Part shown: piece by piece, positions 8,609 through 16,944 of the stretch
Numbering within the stretch: position 1 is the first letter of the stretch
Layout of the letters: each line of letters opens with the position of its first letter
Assembly (NCBI RefSeq): GCF_018860745.1
Contig: NZ_JAHKPY010000003.1
Coordinates: 756,062-820,061 of the forward strand
Length of the DNA stretch: 64,000 bases
Origin: Zobellia uliginosa
GTDB lineage: Bacteria; Bacteroidota; Bacteroidia; Flavobacteriales; Flavobacteriaceae
Direction: 5' to 3'
The notes under the pieces: generated by a model
Database searches by the model: none
What the model was told of the DNA's origin: nothing
What the model saw: the letters and a program-made list of their open reading frames with translations, nothing else
Program-made: the position numbers and the translations under genes

Positions 8609-9811
8609 ATGAAAAACAACACTATTAAATCATTTTTAATCGCTATGACGGTTGTAGGTCTTGCCGCCTGTAATGAAAAAAAACAGAAAGTAGAGGAGAA
8701 AGAACCTATGGTAAACTATGATGAACCAGTTTCTGAACTGCCCGTTGACCGTTTGAACTTGCCCGCTGGTTTTAAAATAGAAGTATATGCAGATGGTATA
8801 GATGGTGCACGTTCCATGGCCATGGGAGATAACGGAACCTTGTTCGTTGGCACAAGAAATGAAAAACGTATTTACGCCGTTCAAGATCGCGATAAAGATT
8901 TTAAAGCAGATCATATTATTGAGCTAGATTCAACCTTGGAATCTCCCAACGGAGTGGCTTTTAGAAATGGGTCGCTTTATGTAGCGGATGTAAGTAAGCT
9001 TTTTAGATATGATAATATTGAGGAAAATCTAGACAGTGTTCCTAAGCCAACCTTGATTTATGAAGACTATCCTGAAAATTTTCACCATGGGTGGAAATAC
9101 ATTGCTTTTGGACCGGATGATAAGCTGTACGTGCCCGTAGGCGCACCTTGTAATATTTGCGATTCTACTTCCGTAGACAAGCGTTTTGCTTCTATTACCC
9201 GTATGGATCCGGACGGAAGTAACCGTGAGGTTTTTGCCCATGGCATTAGGAATACCGTTGGTTTTACATGGCACCCAGAAACCAAGGAAATGTACTTTAC
9301 GGATAACGGTAGGGATATGATGGGCGATGATATTCCTCCATGCGAGTTGAACCGTGTTACGGAAGCCGGCCAGCATTTTGGTTATCCGTTTTGTCATGGT
9401 GGTACAATTAAAGACCCTGAGTTTGGTGACCAACATCCCTGTTCGGATTTTATAGCCCCTGTACAGACCTTAGGTGCCCATGTTGCGCCGTTAGGGGTCA
9501 AGTTTTATACGGGCGATATGTTTCCTGAAAAGTACAAGCAGTATGCTTTTATAGCTGAGCATGGCTCTTGGAACCGCTCCAAAAAATCTGGATATAGAAT
9601 TTCTTTGGTAAAGTTTGAAAACAATGAAGCGGTGGCCTATGAAACCCTTATTGATGGCTGGTTAGATGATGAAACCCAAGATCAATTTGGTAGGCCTGTA
9701 GATTTATTATTTCTAAAAGATGGTTCGTTATTAATTTCCGATGATTTTGGAGATGCTATTTATCGTGTGAGTTTTGATGATGGGGAAAGCCAAGTAGCGA
9801 GTGTGGAGTAA
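8609..9811 (+). CDS. PQQ-type sugar (sorbosone/glucose) dehydrogenase-like lipoprotein
   Basis: A 400-residue lipoprotein (lipobox VGLAAC) with a six-bladed beta-propeller of the GSDH/L-sorbosone dehydrogenase family. Family landmarks are LPAGFKIEVYADG at the start of the propeller, GVAFRNGSLYVAD, FGPDDKLYVPVGAPCNIC, HGIRNTVGFTWHP and the C-terminal EHGSWNRS. Relatives oxidise aldoses with PQQ and calcium in the periplasm; cofactor use here is not proven. It is probably cotranscribed with the Tat-exported isomerase directly upstream. Confidence 0.87.
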   Translation: MKNNTIKSFLIAMTVVGLAACNEKKQKVEEKEPMVNYDEPVSELPVDRLNLPAGFKIEVYADGIDGARSMAMGDNGTLFVGTRNEKRIYAVQDRDKDFKADHIIELDSTLESPNGVAFRNGSLYVADVSKLFRYDNIEENLDSVPKPTLIYEDYPENFHHGWKYIAFGPDDKLYVPVGAPCNICDSTSVDKRFASITRMDPDGSNREVFAHGIRNTVGFTWHPETKEMYFTDNGRDMMGDDIPPCELNRVTEAGQHFGYPFCHGGTIKDPEFGDQHPCSDFIAPVQTLGAHVAPLGVKFYTGDMFPEKYKQYAFIAEHGSWNRSKKSGYRISLVKFENNEAVAYETLIDGWLDDETQDQFGRPVDLLFLKDGSLLISDDFGDAIYRVSFDDGESQVASVE

Positions 9812-9931
9812 GGAATAGTATGGTTACAGTTATATTAAACCTATAAAGTATGAAAATACATCGTTTGTATTCTGAAATTGGATATAACGATGTATTTTTC
9901 GTTTTGTTAGGCTGCGCTAATATTTATACAG

Positions 9932-10090
9932 ATGATGGAACTTCTACGTTTATTGAATATTTCAACTAATACTCTGAAGGATGTTGAAATGAATATAAGA
10001 CTCCAATACGAAACTGCTTCAGGAATTTTTGATCTGGAAAAATTGAAATTAATAGGAATTCCAGAAAACTATATAAGAAACGTCTCATAA
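9932..10090 (+). CDS. Doubtful 52-residue frame in a possibly decayed region
   Basis: An ATG-to-TAA frame (begins MMELLRLLNI) in the 340-base gap after the sorbosone dehydrogenase-like gene. A second short frame of 39 residues at 9850-9969 overlaps it in another phase. Two overlapping short frames, neither with a recognisable domain, could be the remains of one frameshifted gene. I report it as a weak candidate. Confidence 0.22.
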   Translation: MMELLRLLNISTNTLKDVEMNIRLQYETASGIFDLEKLKLIGIPENYIRNVS

Positions 10091-10153
10091 TTTAAAGCAA
10101 AATCAATCAGTTTCTTTTTCTACCAATCTAGAATCTTCCCTTAATTAAAAATT

Positions 10154-11140
10154 ATGAAGTCATGTTTTAAATCAATAATTATAGTCCTTACCAGTTTGAC
10201 GATTATACCTGCATACGCACAAGAGATTATTGATTCGTACAGGCAGGCAAAAAACGATAGTTTGCGAATAGGTGAATTGGACACTGATTTTTTAAAATTC
10301 ACAGAAAAAGGGTATATGTTGGCTTTACCGGATAACGGAAAAGTAAATGGAGTCCTTATCTTTTTTGAAGACGCTAAATTTGATAACAAGAATAATAGCG
10401 CAAAACAAATCTATTCCCAATCAAATAAATCAGGATACGCAGTTTTGTCCGTTTCAACAGAAATACCGTTAGACTTTTTCTTCTCGGATACTTCAATTAT
10501 AGATGCCCACAGCACAATAGAAAAGGCGTTCAAGGAAAATAAGCTGCCCAATGAAAATGTATTCTTAATGGGCGTAGGTTTATCAGGACATTGTGTTTTA
10601 AAATATGTAGAATTTGTAAAGAAAACCAATCTAAGTTTTATATTAAATATTTCTGGATTAGTAGTTTGTGATGCTCCCTTAGATTGGGTTAGACAGTATA
10701 ATGAAGGAAAAAGAGATAGAAGAATAAACTTTGATGAAGGAGCGGTTTGGGAAGGCACTTTCTCTAATTTTGTTCTTGAAAAAAACCTTGGAGGCACTCC
10801 AGTAACCAACCTTGAAAATTACCTTGAATTTTCAACCTATAGTTATTCTGATGAAACTAATAGGCATATTGAATATTTTAAGAAATATCCCGTAAGGGCG
10901 TATATAGAAGTCGCTATAGAATACTGGTTGGAGAAAAAACGGAAAACCACAATTGATAATAATGGTCCGGATATGGTTGGATTCATTGCCCAGTTGAAAC
11001 TGGCTGGAAATAAAAATTCAGATTTGGTTATCTTTTATCCCCAAGACAGTAAAACGGAGAAAAAAAATACCGCCGCGACTTGGGTGGCAGTAGATAAGGA
11101 TGAACTTATGGTTTGGGTAAAAAAGCAATCTTCTAATTGA
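10154..11140 (+). CDS. Secreted alpha/beta-hydrolase-like protein without a canonical nucleophile
   Basis: A 328-residue exported protein with a Sec signal peptide ending around IIPAYAQ. The segment KVNGVLIFF, the strand and helix pattern after it and MGVGLSGHCVL look like an alpha/beta-hydrolase core with its nucleophile elbow. The expected G-x-S-x-G reads G-V-G-L-S-G, so the usual serine position is glycine. It may be non-catalytic or use the neighbouring serine. I cannot name the family with confidence. It is monocistronic. Confidence 0.72.
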   Translation: MKSCFKSIIIVLTSLTIIPAYAQEIIDSYRQAKNDSLRIGELDTDFLKFTEKGYMLALPDNGKVNGVLIFFEDAKFDNKNNSAKQIYSQSNKSGYAVLSVSTEIPLDFFFSDTSIIDAHSTIEKAFKENKLPNENVFLMGVGLSGHCVLKYVEFVKKTNLSFILNISGLVVCDAPLDWVRQYNEGKRDRRINFDEGAVWEGTFSNFVLEKNLGGTPVTNLENYLEFSTYSYSDETNRHIEYFKKYPVRAYIEVAIEYWLEKKRKTTIDNNGPDMVGFIAQLKLAGNKNSDLVIFYPQDSKTEKKNTAATWVAVDKDELMVWVKKQSSN

Positions 11141-11300
11141 ATATGAAAGGCTGAAACCATACAGATGAAAAAGAAGTGGAATGCATAAACTTTTATGCCC
11201 CATTATGCGCACACTGAATACAAAGAGTAGAAAAATGTTAATGCAGCTTTATAAGTGTAAATAAAGTGTATAGGTTAGAAAAAATTTAGATGCAAAAAAA

Positions 11301-12044
11301 GTGAAAGCTGAACTTAAACCGTTTTGGAGTAAGTTTTTTAAATTCGATTGGAAATTCGGGTTGTTTCTTCTCTTAGTTATTTGTGTACCAAGGTTTCTAA
11401 TGGTATTACAAGCCAATCAGACAGGTAATTACGGTCCTATTGGTGTTATTATGGTTGTCTCTGCACTAGTCCCATTTATTTTTTTAAATAAAACTGCAAG
11501 AAATAAGATTGGTTTTAGAGGATCTAAGAAATGGAGTGCATTGGCATTGGCTTTAGGAGTAGGAGCTGCTTTTAGTTTTTTACTATACTTTTTAGGTCAG
11601 GAACTATATGGCAATTCATTTCAAAACTGGTATGAATATATTGGTAAATCATACCAAATTCCTGATGTAATTTCAGCTGAAGATAAGCTTTTTCTGTTCT
11701 CAATTATGGCAAGTACGGGTATGATATTTAGTCCTATTGGTGAAGAGTTGTTCTTTAGGGGTATTGTTCATGGAGCTTTTGCGAAGTCCGTAGGAGAAAA
11801 AAACGCATCGCTTATAGATAGTTCTGCTTTTGCGCTTACACATATAGCTCATTTTGGATTGTTGCATATAGATGGTAGATGGTATTTTTATAGTATTCCA
11901 ACGCTGATATGGGTTTTGGGAATGTTCGTTGTTAGTCTCATATTTTTTAGAATGAAAACTTCTTCAGATTCTCTATGGGGCCCTATTATTTGTCATGCTG
12001 GGTTCAATTTAGGTATGATTTATAGTATATTCTACTTACTTTAA
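11301..12044 (+). CDS. CPBP-family intramembrane metalloprotease (Abi/CAAX type)
   Basis: A 247-residue polytopic membrane protein. The three catalytic motifs of the ABI/CPBP family are present: EExxxR in GEELFFRG, FxxxH in FALTH and HxxxN in HAGFN. These are glutamate intramembrane proteases related to Rce1; bacterial members serve in bacteriocin self-immunity, prenyl-protein processing or unknown roles. The start is a GTG. An ATG at 11290 would give MQKK joined to this frame if the seven-A tract between them had one more A, so the true N terminus may differ by an indel. Confidence 0.85.
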   Translation: MKAELKPFWSKFFKFDWKFGLFLLLVICVPRFLMVLQANQTGNYGPIGVIMVVSALVPFIFLNKTARNKIGFRGSKKWSALALALGVGAAFSFLLYFLGQELYGNSFQNWYEYIGKSYQIPDVISAEDKLFLFSIMASTGMIFSPIGEELFFRGIVHGAFAKSVGEKNASLIDSSAFALTHIAHFGLLHIDGRWYFYSIPTLIWVLGMFVVSLIFFRMKTSSDSLWGPIICHAGFNLGMIYSIFYLL

Positions 12045-12091
12045 ATTATAAAATGCAAGTACAGTTTTTAGAATTCTAATTAGGGATTGAA

Positions 12092-12625
12092 TTGATCACA
12101 GACTTTAAAAATATAGTATACCTAAAACAAGGTAACGAGCGGCAAAAGTTGGCCTATGCCGCAATCGCTAAATATCAGGTATTAGAGAAACTAGAAGATT
12201 ACAATCCTATTTTAACGGGTACGATTCCTATTGAAATAGATTTGCCGGATAGTGATTTAGATATAATTTGCCATTGCAAAGACCACATGCGGTTTGGAGA
12301 CTTTTTAGAGAAGAAGTTTGGCAATGAAACAGATTTCAAATTAACCACTACACTCCAAAACGGAATTGAGGCTACGGTAGCAACATTCATAGCTGATGAT
12401 TTTGAGTTTGAAATTTTTGGTCAAAACGTACCAACGGAAAGACAAAACGCCTACCGGCATATGTTAATTGAGCATTGGCTTATACAGGAGAAAGGAAACG
12501 ATTTTAAACAGGCCGTTGTAGAATTGAAATCAAAAGGTTTCAAGACCGAACCTGCTTTTGCTAAATTATTAGGAATTAAAGGAGATCCGTATGTGGAGTT
12601 ACTAAAACTGGAAGATAATCTATAA
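12092..12625 (+). CDS. DUF4269 protein (nucleotidyltransferase-like)
   Basis: A 177-residue cytosolic protein recognisable as DUF4269 from its N-terminal YLKQGNERQKLAY, the LTGTIPIEIDLPDSDLDI segment and the C-terminal EPAFAKLLGIKGDPY. The GT...DSDLD arrangement resembles the metal site of minimal nucleotidyltransferases. No function is established. The start is a TTG at 12092; no in-frame ATG lies between it and the upstream stop. It follows the CPBP gene after 47 bases and may be cotranscribed. Confidence 0.8.
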   Translation: MITDFKNIVYLKQGNERQKLAYAAIAKYQVLEKLEDYNPILTGTIPIEIDLPDSDLDIICHCKDHMRFGDFLEKKFGNETDFKLTTTLQNGIEATVATFIADDFEFEIFGQNVPTERQNAYRHMLIEHWLIQEKGNDFKQAVVELKSKGFKTEPAFAKLLGIKGDPYVELLKLEDNL

Positions 12626-12630
12626 CTAGA

Positions 12631-12780
12631 AACATAAAGCAAAACCGGACACTTATCTTAATTCTAATTACTTGTTTTATTTCATTTTCTCTATGTGCTC
12701 AGAGCGTAATTATAGGGTTAAAGAATTTTTATTTCAAGAACAGGATGCCAAGATTTTCTTCCAGACAAAGTATATGTTAA
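12631..12780 (+). pseudogene. Remnant of an exported protein: signal peptide without a start codon
   Basis: The frame from 12631 reads NIKQNRTLILILITCF and then ISFSLCAQS, a complete Sec signal peptide with its cleavage region, followed by about 25 residues and a stop. There is no ATG, GTG or TTG at the expected place and nothing recognisable follows. I interpret it as the 5' stub of a decayed or deleted secreted-protein gene. Confidence 0.5.
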
Positions 12781-12837
12781 TACCTGTTAGGTTTAGAAAG
12801 CCTGCTTTTAGGTACTGAACCGTAAGTAGATAAAGCC

Positions 12838-12940
12838 AGGCTAGCGCGAGCGTCACGCTCGTACCCACAACTAAAAAGGGTAATCATCTTAAAGCATGCG
12901 GGCTATTCGGCACAAACAAGATGCCTACGCTAGCGTAAAA
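12838..12940. repeat. REP-like palindromic sequences
   Basis: A GC-richer patch in an AT-rich gap. CGAGCGT (12847-12853) and ACGCTCG (12855-12861) form an inverted repeat, and TACGCTAGCGTA (12926-12937) is a perfect 12-bp palindrome. GCTAGCG occurs in both halves. Such strong small palindromes next to gene debris are typical of REP elements or remnants of mobile-element ends. No transposase gene is present. Confidence 0.5.
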
Positions 12941-13097
12941 AATGTAATCTAAGATTTTGTTTATTAATAATTTAGCGCAAACTTTTCGGGAAAAGAGCTT
13001 TAATTCTACCCTAACTATTGCAAGCATAGTTCTGGCAACTGATTACTACACTATAAAAGCATATTTTAGTTTAGCAACCTAGAACAGGACTATTCAA

Positions 13098-13634
13098 ATG
13101 CATAAGTTAACAACAGACCTATATTTAGAATCTATTACGATAGGAGAATATCAAGAGCTATATGACTTAATGTCTAAAATATATCCGCCTGCATATTCAC
13201 ATTTGTGGCCGGACAAGGGAGCTTCGTATATAAACAGTTTATACGCTAAAGAGAATTTAGGCAAAGAGCTTGATCAGCCAAATTCCCAATACTTTTTCAT
13301 CACCTATAAAAATGAAAAAGCGGGAATTTTAAAAATACTCTTAAATGAATCTTTGCCTACTGCACATGCAGTTAATGGAACCAAACTGCAACGTATTTAT
13401 TTAGGCCAGTCACTGCAAGGTAAAGGTATTGGCAAAACGCTTATCCTTTGGATTGAGCAGGTATACAGAACCACGGAAAAATCAACTTTATGGCTAGAGG
13501 TTATGGATACACAACACCAGGCACTTCGGTTTTATGAGAAGTTAGGTTTTAAAAAGGTGAGTAGTTTTAGTTTTGATTCGGAGTTTATGTACGAGCCTAT
13601 GAGGGGCATGTACCGAATGGCTAAGGAGATTTGA
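13098..13634 (+). CDS. GNAT N-acetyltransferase
   Basis: A 178-residue acetyltransferase that would use acetyl-CoA to modify an amine. Motif A is visible as LQRIYLGQSLQGKGIGKTL, with the QGKGIG pyrophosphate loop, and motif B as ALRFYEKLGFKKV. The N-terminal half (YQELYDLMSKIYPPAYSHLW) is typical of Bacteroidota spermidine/amino-group acetyltransferases, but the substrate cannot be told from sequence. Monocistronic. Confidence 0.87.
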   Translation: MHKLTTDLYLESITIGEYQELYDLMSKIYPPAYSHLWPDKGASYINSLYAKENLGKELDQPNSQYFFITYKNEKAGILKILLNESLPTAHAVNGTKLQRIYLGQSLQGKGIGKTLILWIEQVYRTTEKSTLWLEVMDTQHQALRFYEKLGFKKVSSFSFDSEFMYEPMRGMYRMAKEI

Positions 13635-13788
13635 GAATTTCACTTTTTAATGGAGAAGTAAAAAAACAGTAACGCACTACTATAATCTTTCCGCAAGACA
13701 ATTAAATCAATCTTTGTAACCAAGGTAACTGTGGAGATTTTGATTGTGAAATACCTTCGTACCATTATTAATTATAAATATAAACGTA

Positions 13789-14520
13789 ATGGAACAAAAT
13801 CAAGAATATGAGACCATCAGCATGCCAAGAATAGGAGATGCCGCCCCAGAATTTAAAGCAGTAACAACACAAGGAGATATCAATTTTCCTGCGGATTATA
13901 AAGGAAGTTGGGTCATTCTTTTTAGTCACCCGGCTGATTTTACACCAGTCTGTACTTCTGAATTTATGACTTTCGCCTCCATGGAAGATAAATTTAATGA
14001 GGCAAATTGTAAGCTTGTAGGACTTTCTATAGACGGTTTGTACAGCCATATAGCGTGGCTACGTACTATAAAGGAAAAAATAGAGTACAAGGGAATGAAA
14101 AATATTGAAGTTACCTTTCCTTTAATTGAGGACATTAGCATGAATGTAGCTAAGAAGTACGGTATGATACAGCCCAATGAAGATACCACAAAGGCGGTAA
14201 GGGCAGTTTTTTTCATTGATCCTAAAGGAATTATCAGAACTATGATTTACTATCCTTTAAGTTTAGGAAGAAATTTTGACGAATTATACAGGGTAATAAT
14301 TGCTTTACAGGCAGCCGATGAATTTGATGTGGCAACTCCAGCTGATTGGCGCCCTGGCGATGATGTTATTGTTGGTCCTGCAGGTTCTTGTGGTACAGCT
14401 CAAGATAGAATGCAAGATGATGATATTGATTGTAAGGACTGGTTTTTCTGTACCAAGAAATTAGATAAAGATATGGTGCTGAATAGAATATTGAAAAATA
14501 AGCTAGTAGCGGAAGTATAG
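13789..14520 (+). CDS. Peroxiredoxin, Prx6/archaeal thioredoxin-peroxidase type
   Basis: A 243-residue thiol peroxidase that reduces hydrogen peroxide and alkyl peroxides in the cytosol. The peroxidatic cysteine is C55 in DFTPVCTSEF. The extended C-terminal domain carries further cysteines in GSCGTAQ and in IDCKDWFFCTKK. That pattern matches the three-cysteine archaeal-type Prx6 enzymes, in which the last pair can resolve the sulfenate. Its length fits the Prx6 class, not AhpC. It is monocistronic and followed by a strong terminator. Confidence 0.92.
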   Translation: MEQNQEYETISMPRIGDAAPEFKAVTTQGDINFPADYKGSWVILFSHPADFTPVCTSEFMTFASMEDKFNEANCKLVGLSIDGLYSHIAWLRTIKEKIEYKGMKNIEVTFPLIEDISMNVAKKYGMIQPNEDTTKAVRAVFFIDPKGIIRTMIYYPLSLGRNFDELYRVIIALQAADEFDVATPADWRPGDDVIVGPAGSCGTAQDRMQDDDIDCKDWFFCTKKLDKDMVLNRILKNKLVAEV

Positions 14521-14535
14521 CTTAAAATTTGTACT

Positions 14536-14580
14536 AAAAAAAGAGGGTGCTGGTTTCAAAACCAATACCCTCTTTTTTTT
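14536..14580 (+). terminator. Intrinsic terminator after the peroxiredoxin gene
   Basis: AAGAGGGT and TGGTTT pair with AAACCA and ACCCTCTT around a CA loop, with one internal mismatch, followed by eight T residues. Confidence 0.92.
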
Positions 14581-14725
14581 AGTTATATATAAGCGTAGTG
14601 CTTGTACGTTTGCTTGATAGTAAATATCCTTATATTTAAATTTTTGTGTGAAAAACATCATTTTAAATTAATCTGTATTTTTTAGAATTACAGAAGGGTA
14701 TAGCGCAACACCGCAATAAAAAACT

Positions 14726-15919
14726 ATGTTTAAAAAAGTAGGCCCCGGGGTATTGGTAGCAGCAGCATTTATAGGTCCGGGCACGGTTACCGCATGCACG
14801 TTGGCTGGAGTTGAGTTTGGCTATGCACTTTTGTGGGCTATGCTTCTTTCCGTAATCTCCACCATAATTTTGCAAGAAATGTCGGCTCGCTTGGGCATCA
14901 TCACACAAAAAGGCTTGGCAGCTGTTATTAAGCAAGAATTAAAGACGCCTTGGGTAAGAAATACGGTCATCACCATTGTTCTAAGTGCCATCGTTATTGG
15001 TAATACTGCTTATGAAGCCGGTAATATAGGAGGGGCATCATTAGGACTGGAAGCCATTTTTGGAGAGCGGTTCACGCCTTTTTATCCTTGGGTAGTTGGC
15101 TTTTCTGCATTTGTTTTACTCTATATAGGGGATTATAAAGTGCTAGAAAAAGTATTGGTTTCTTTAGTACTTGTTATGAGTCTTTCTTTTTTACTTACGG
15201 CCATAATCACTAAGCCCGATATTTTAGCTGTATTAAAAGGAGTGTTTGTGCCATCTGTTCCTAAGGAAAGTATATTAACGATTATAGCTTTGGTGGGTAC
15301 CACTGTAGTTCCTTACAACTTGTTTTTACACGCTTCTTTGGTAAGTGAAAAATGGAAATCACCCAATGATTTAAAATCAGTTAAAAAAGATACCTACATA
15401 TCAATTGCAGTTGGAGGATTAGTATCTATGTCCATTATCATTGCCGCAACAACAATTCAAAGCGGTGAAGTAAAAAGCGTGATGGATTTGGCCAAGGGCT
15501 TGGAGCCGCTTTATGGCAATGCTGCTAAATATTTTATGGGGATTGGGCTTTTTGCGGCTGGAATTACCTCGTCTATTACAGCGCCATTGGCAGCAGCCTA
15601 TGTTGCAAATAGTTGTTTTGGTTGGAATGTTGGAATGAATCATATTAAATTTAAAATGGTTTGGATGGTTATTGTAGTCATCGGAGTTGTTTTTATGTCC
15701 TTAGGTATTAAACCCATAGAAATTATAAAATTTGCTCAAATAGCGAATGGCATCCTGTTACCGGTAATTGCAATTTTTTTGCTTTGGGTGGTGAATAGAG
15801 TGGCTGTTATGGGTAACTACAAGAATACCTTGCTGCAGAATATTTTGGGAAGTGGTATTATTATTCTCGCTATACTATTAGGAGCTAAAAGTATTTTTAA
15901 AGTGATTGGCGTTTTGTAG
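14726..15919 (+). CDS. Divergent Nramp (SLC11)-family transporter
   Basis: A 397-residue membrane protein with about eleven helices and the Nramp fold. The helix 1 unwound motif, normally DPGN, is GPGT at residues 17-20. The helix 6 motif, normally MPHN, reads VPYN at 195-198. The Asp, Asn and Met that coordinate Mn2+ or Fe2+ in canonical MntH are therefore all replaced. Overall homology is clear from sequences such as VPYNLFLHASLV and YEAGNIGGA. It belongs to a non-canonical branch whose substrate is unknown and should not be called MntH. Monocistronic. Confidence 0.87.
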   Translation: MFKKVGPGVLVAAAFIGPGTVTACTLAGVEFGYALLWAMLLSVISTIILQEMSARLGIITQKGLAAVIKQELKTPWVRNTVITIVLSAIVIGNTAYEAGNIGGASLGLEAIFGERFTPFYPWVVGFSAFVLLYIGDYKVLEKVLVSLVLVMSLSFLLTAIITKPDILAVLKGVFVPSVPKESILTIIALVGTTVVPYNLFLHASLVSEKWKSPNDLKSVKKDTYISIAVGGLVSMSIIIAATTIQSGEVKSVMDLAKGLEPLYGNAAKYFMGIGLFAAGITSSITAPLAAAYVANSCFGWNVGMNHIKFKMVWMVIVVIGVVFMSLGIKPIEIIKFAQIANGILLPVIAIFLLWVVNRVAVMGNYKNTLLQNILGSGIIILAILLGAKSIFKVIGVL

Positions 15920-16078
15920 CAGTGCTGTCTATTCTTATAAAGTCAGTACAATCCTTAACTATAGGGTATAAATGTAATTTAGTGTTAATTTCATTGCAAC
16001 TTAATTTTTGATCTTTTTTGCTTACAAGTTGACTCCAAAATATATCGGTTGGGCCACGTATAGATTTTTTACACTTAT

Positions 16079-16123
16079 GTAACCAGTTACGATTAAATTA
16101 TTATATTTGCGTAACCAGTTACG
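16079..16123. promoter_or_regulatory. marR promoter flanked by two identical operators
   Basis: GTAACCAGTTACG occurs twice, at 16079-16091 and 16111-16123. Each is an inverted repeat (GTAAC/GTTAC) and the two are 32 bp apart, about three helical turns. Between them lies a Bacteroidota -7 element, TATATTTG, at 16102-16109. The upstream copy lies over the -33 region and the downstream copy over the start site, the expected layout for repression by the MarR protein encoded immediately downstream. Confidence 0.8.
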
Positions 16124-16132
16124 TATAATAGA

Positions 16133-16615
16133 ATGAATGATTTTTTATCAGAGATTGAATTTGCAGGATTAAACAGTAGAATAAAACGGTTGAGTGACGA
16201 GATACTATATAGTACCAGAGATTATTATAAGACCATGGGATTGGATATTGAACCCAATTGGCACTTAATTTTTCTGTTGTTAGAGAAGTATGATTCTATG
16301 ACCATAACGGACATATCAAAAGAATTAAGAATGTCGCATCCCGCTTGTGTGAAAATCATAAATAAAATGAAGAAGAAGGGGTACGTGAATTCTAGAACGG
16401 ATGATAATGATTTACGCAAACAATTGTTGGAGTTGTCCGAAAAATCATTAAAACAGCTCCCCGTTTTTCGGGAACATTGGAATGCGGGCGCGAAGACCAC
16501 CGAAGATTTGATGGAAAATAGTCCTCATTTTATTGATGAGTTAAAAGAGATAGAATTACGAATAAGCGAAAAAAGTTATAAAGAAAGAACCTTAAAACAT
16601 TTAAATTTGAAATGA
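16133..16615 (+). CDS. MarR-family regulator
   Basis: A 160-residue winged-helix regulator. The DNA-binding region covers about residues 50-110, with MTITDISKELRMSHPACVKI as the helix-turn-helix and the wing around SRTDDNDLRKQLLELS. MarR proteins usually repress their own operon and respond to phenolic or other small ligands. Two identical operator candidates flank the -7 element just upstream. The stop codon overlaps the next start codon (ATGA), so the small membrane protein gene is translationally coupled. Confidence 0.9.
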   Translation: MNDFLSEIEFAGLNSRIKRLSDEILYSTRDYYKTMGLDIEPNWHLIFLLLEKYDSMTITDISKELRMSHPACVKIINKMKKKGYVNSRTDDNDLRKQLLELSEKSLKQLPVFREHWNAGAKTTEDLMENSPHFIDELKEIELRISEKSYKERTLKHLNLK

Positions 16616-16857
16616 ATCTGTTTGCTGAAATACTAGGATATATTGCAATTGCGACGGGCTTCTTCGCAGCTACAAAAAAAGAAATGGGGGCATTTAGAAT
16701 ATGGCACCTAATTTCAAGTTTTTTCTATATTATTTATGGGTTTTTCTTAGAATCCGCACCATTGATTATTGCAGGAGTGGTCTTCTGTATTATTCACGTG
16801 TATCACTTGTATAAGATGAAAGGCAATCAAATCAATAAACCTCAGAAGACACAATAG
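16612..16857 (+). CDS. Small membrane protein, YgjV-like
   Basis: An 81-residue protein with three predicted membrane helices (FAEILGYIAIATGFFAA, the WHLISSFFYIIYGFFL stretch and APLIIAGVVFCIIHVYHLY). It resembles a half-length member of the bacterial inner membrane protein family that includes YgjV. Function is unknown. It overlaps the end of the MarR gene by four bases, so it is probably the effector or cotranscribed target of that regulator. Confidence 0.75.
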   Translation: MNLFAEILGYIAIATGFFAATKKEMGAFRIWHLISSFFYIIYGFFLESAPLIIAGVVFCIIHVYHLYKMKGNQINKPQKTQ

Positions 16858-16895
16858 GGCAGATGTAATTAGATTTCTTATTTTTAGGTGAAATT

Positions 16896-16929
16896 GCAGG
16901 ACTATTGATTTAAAAATCAGTAGTCCTGT
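16896..16929. terminator. Long hairpin between the ygjV-like and sigma factor genes
   Basis: AGGACTATTGATTT (16898-16911) pairs with AAATCAGTAGTCCT (16914-16927), one G-T pair in 14, and outer C-G and G-T pairs extend it. No T-run follows directly, but a T-rich stretch begins ten bases later. It could be a terminator for the MarR operon or a control element in the leader of the sigma factor gene. Confidence 0.55.
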
Positions 16930-16944
16930 TCAAATCTTTTTAGT

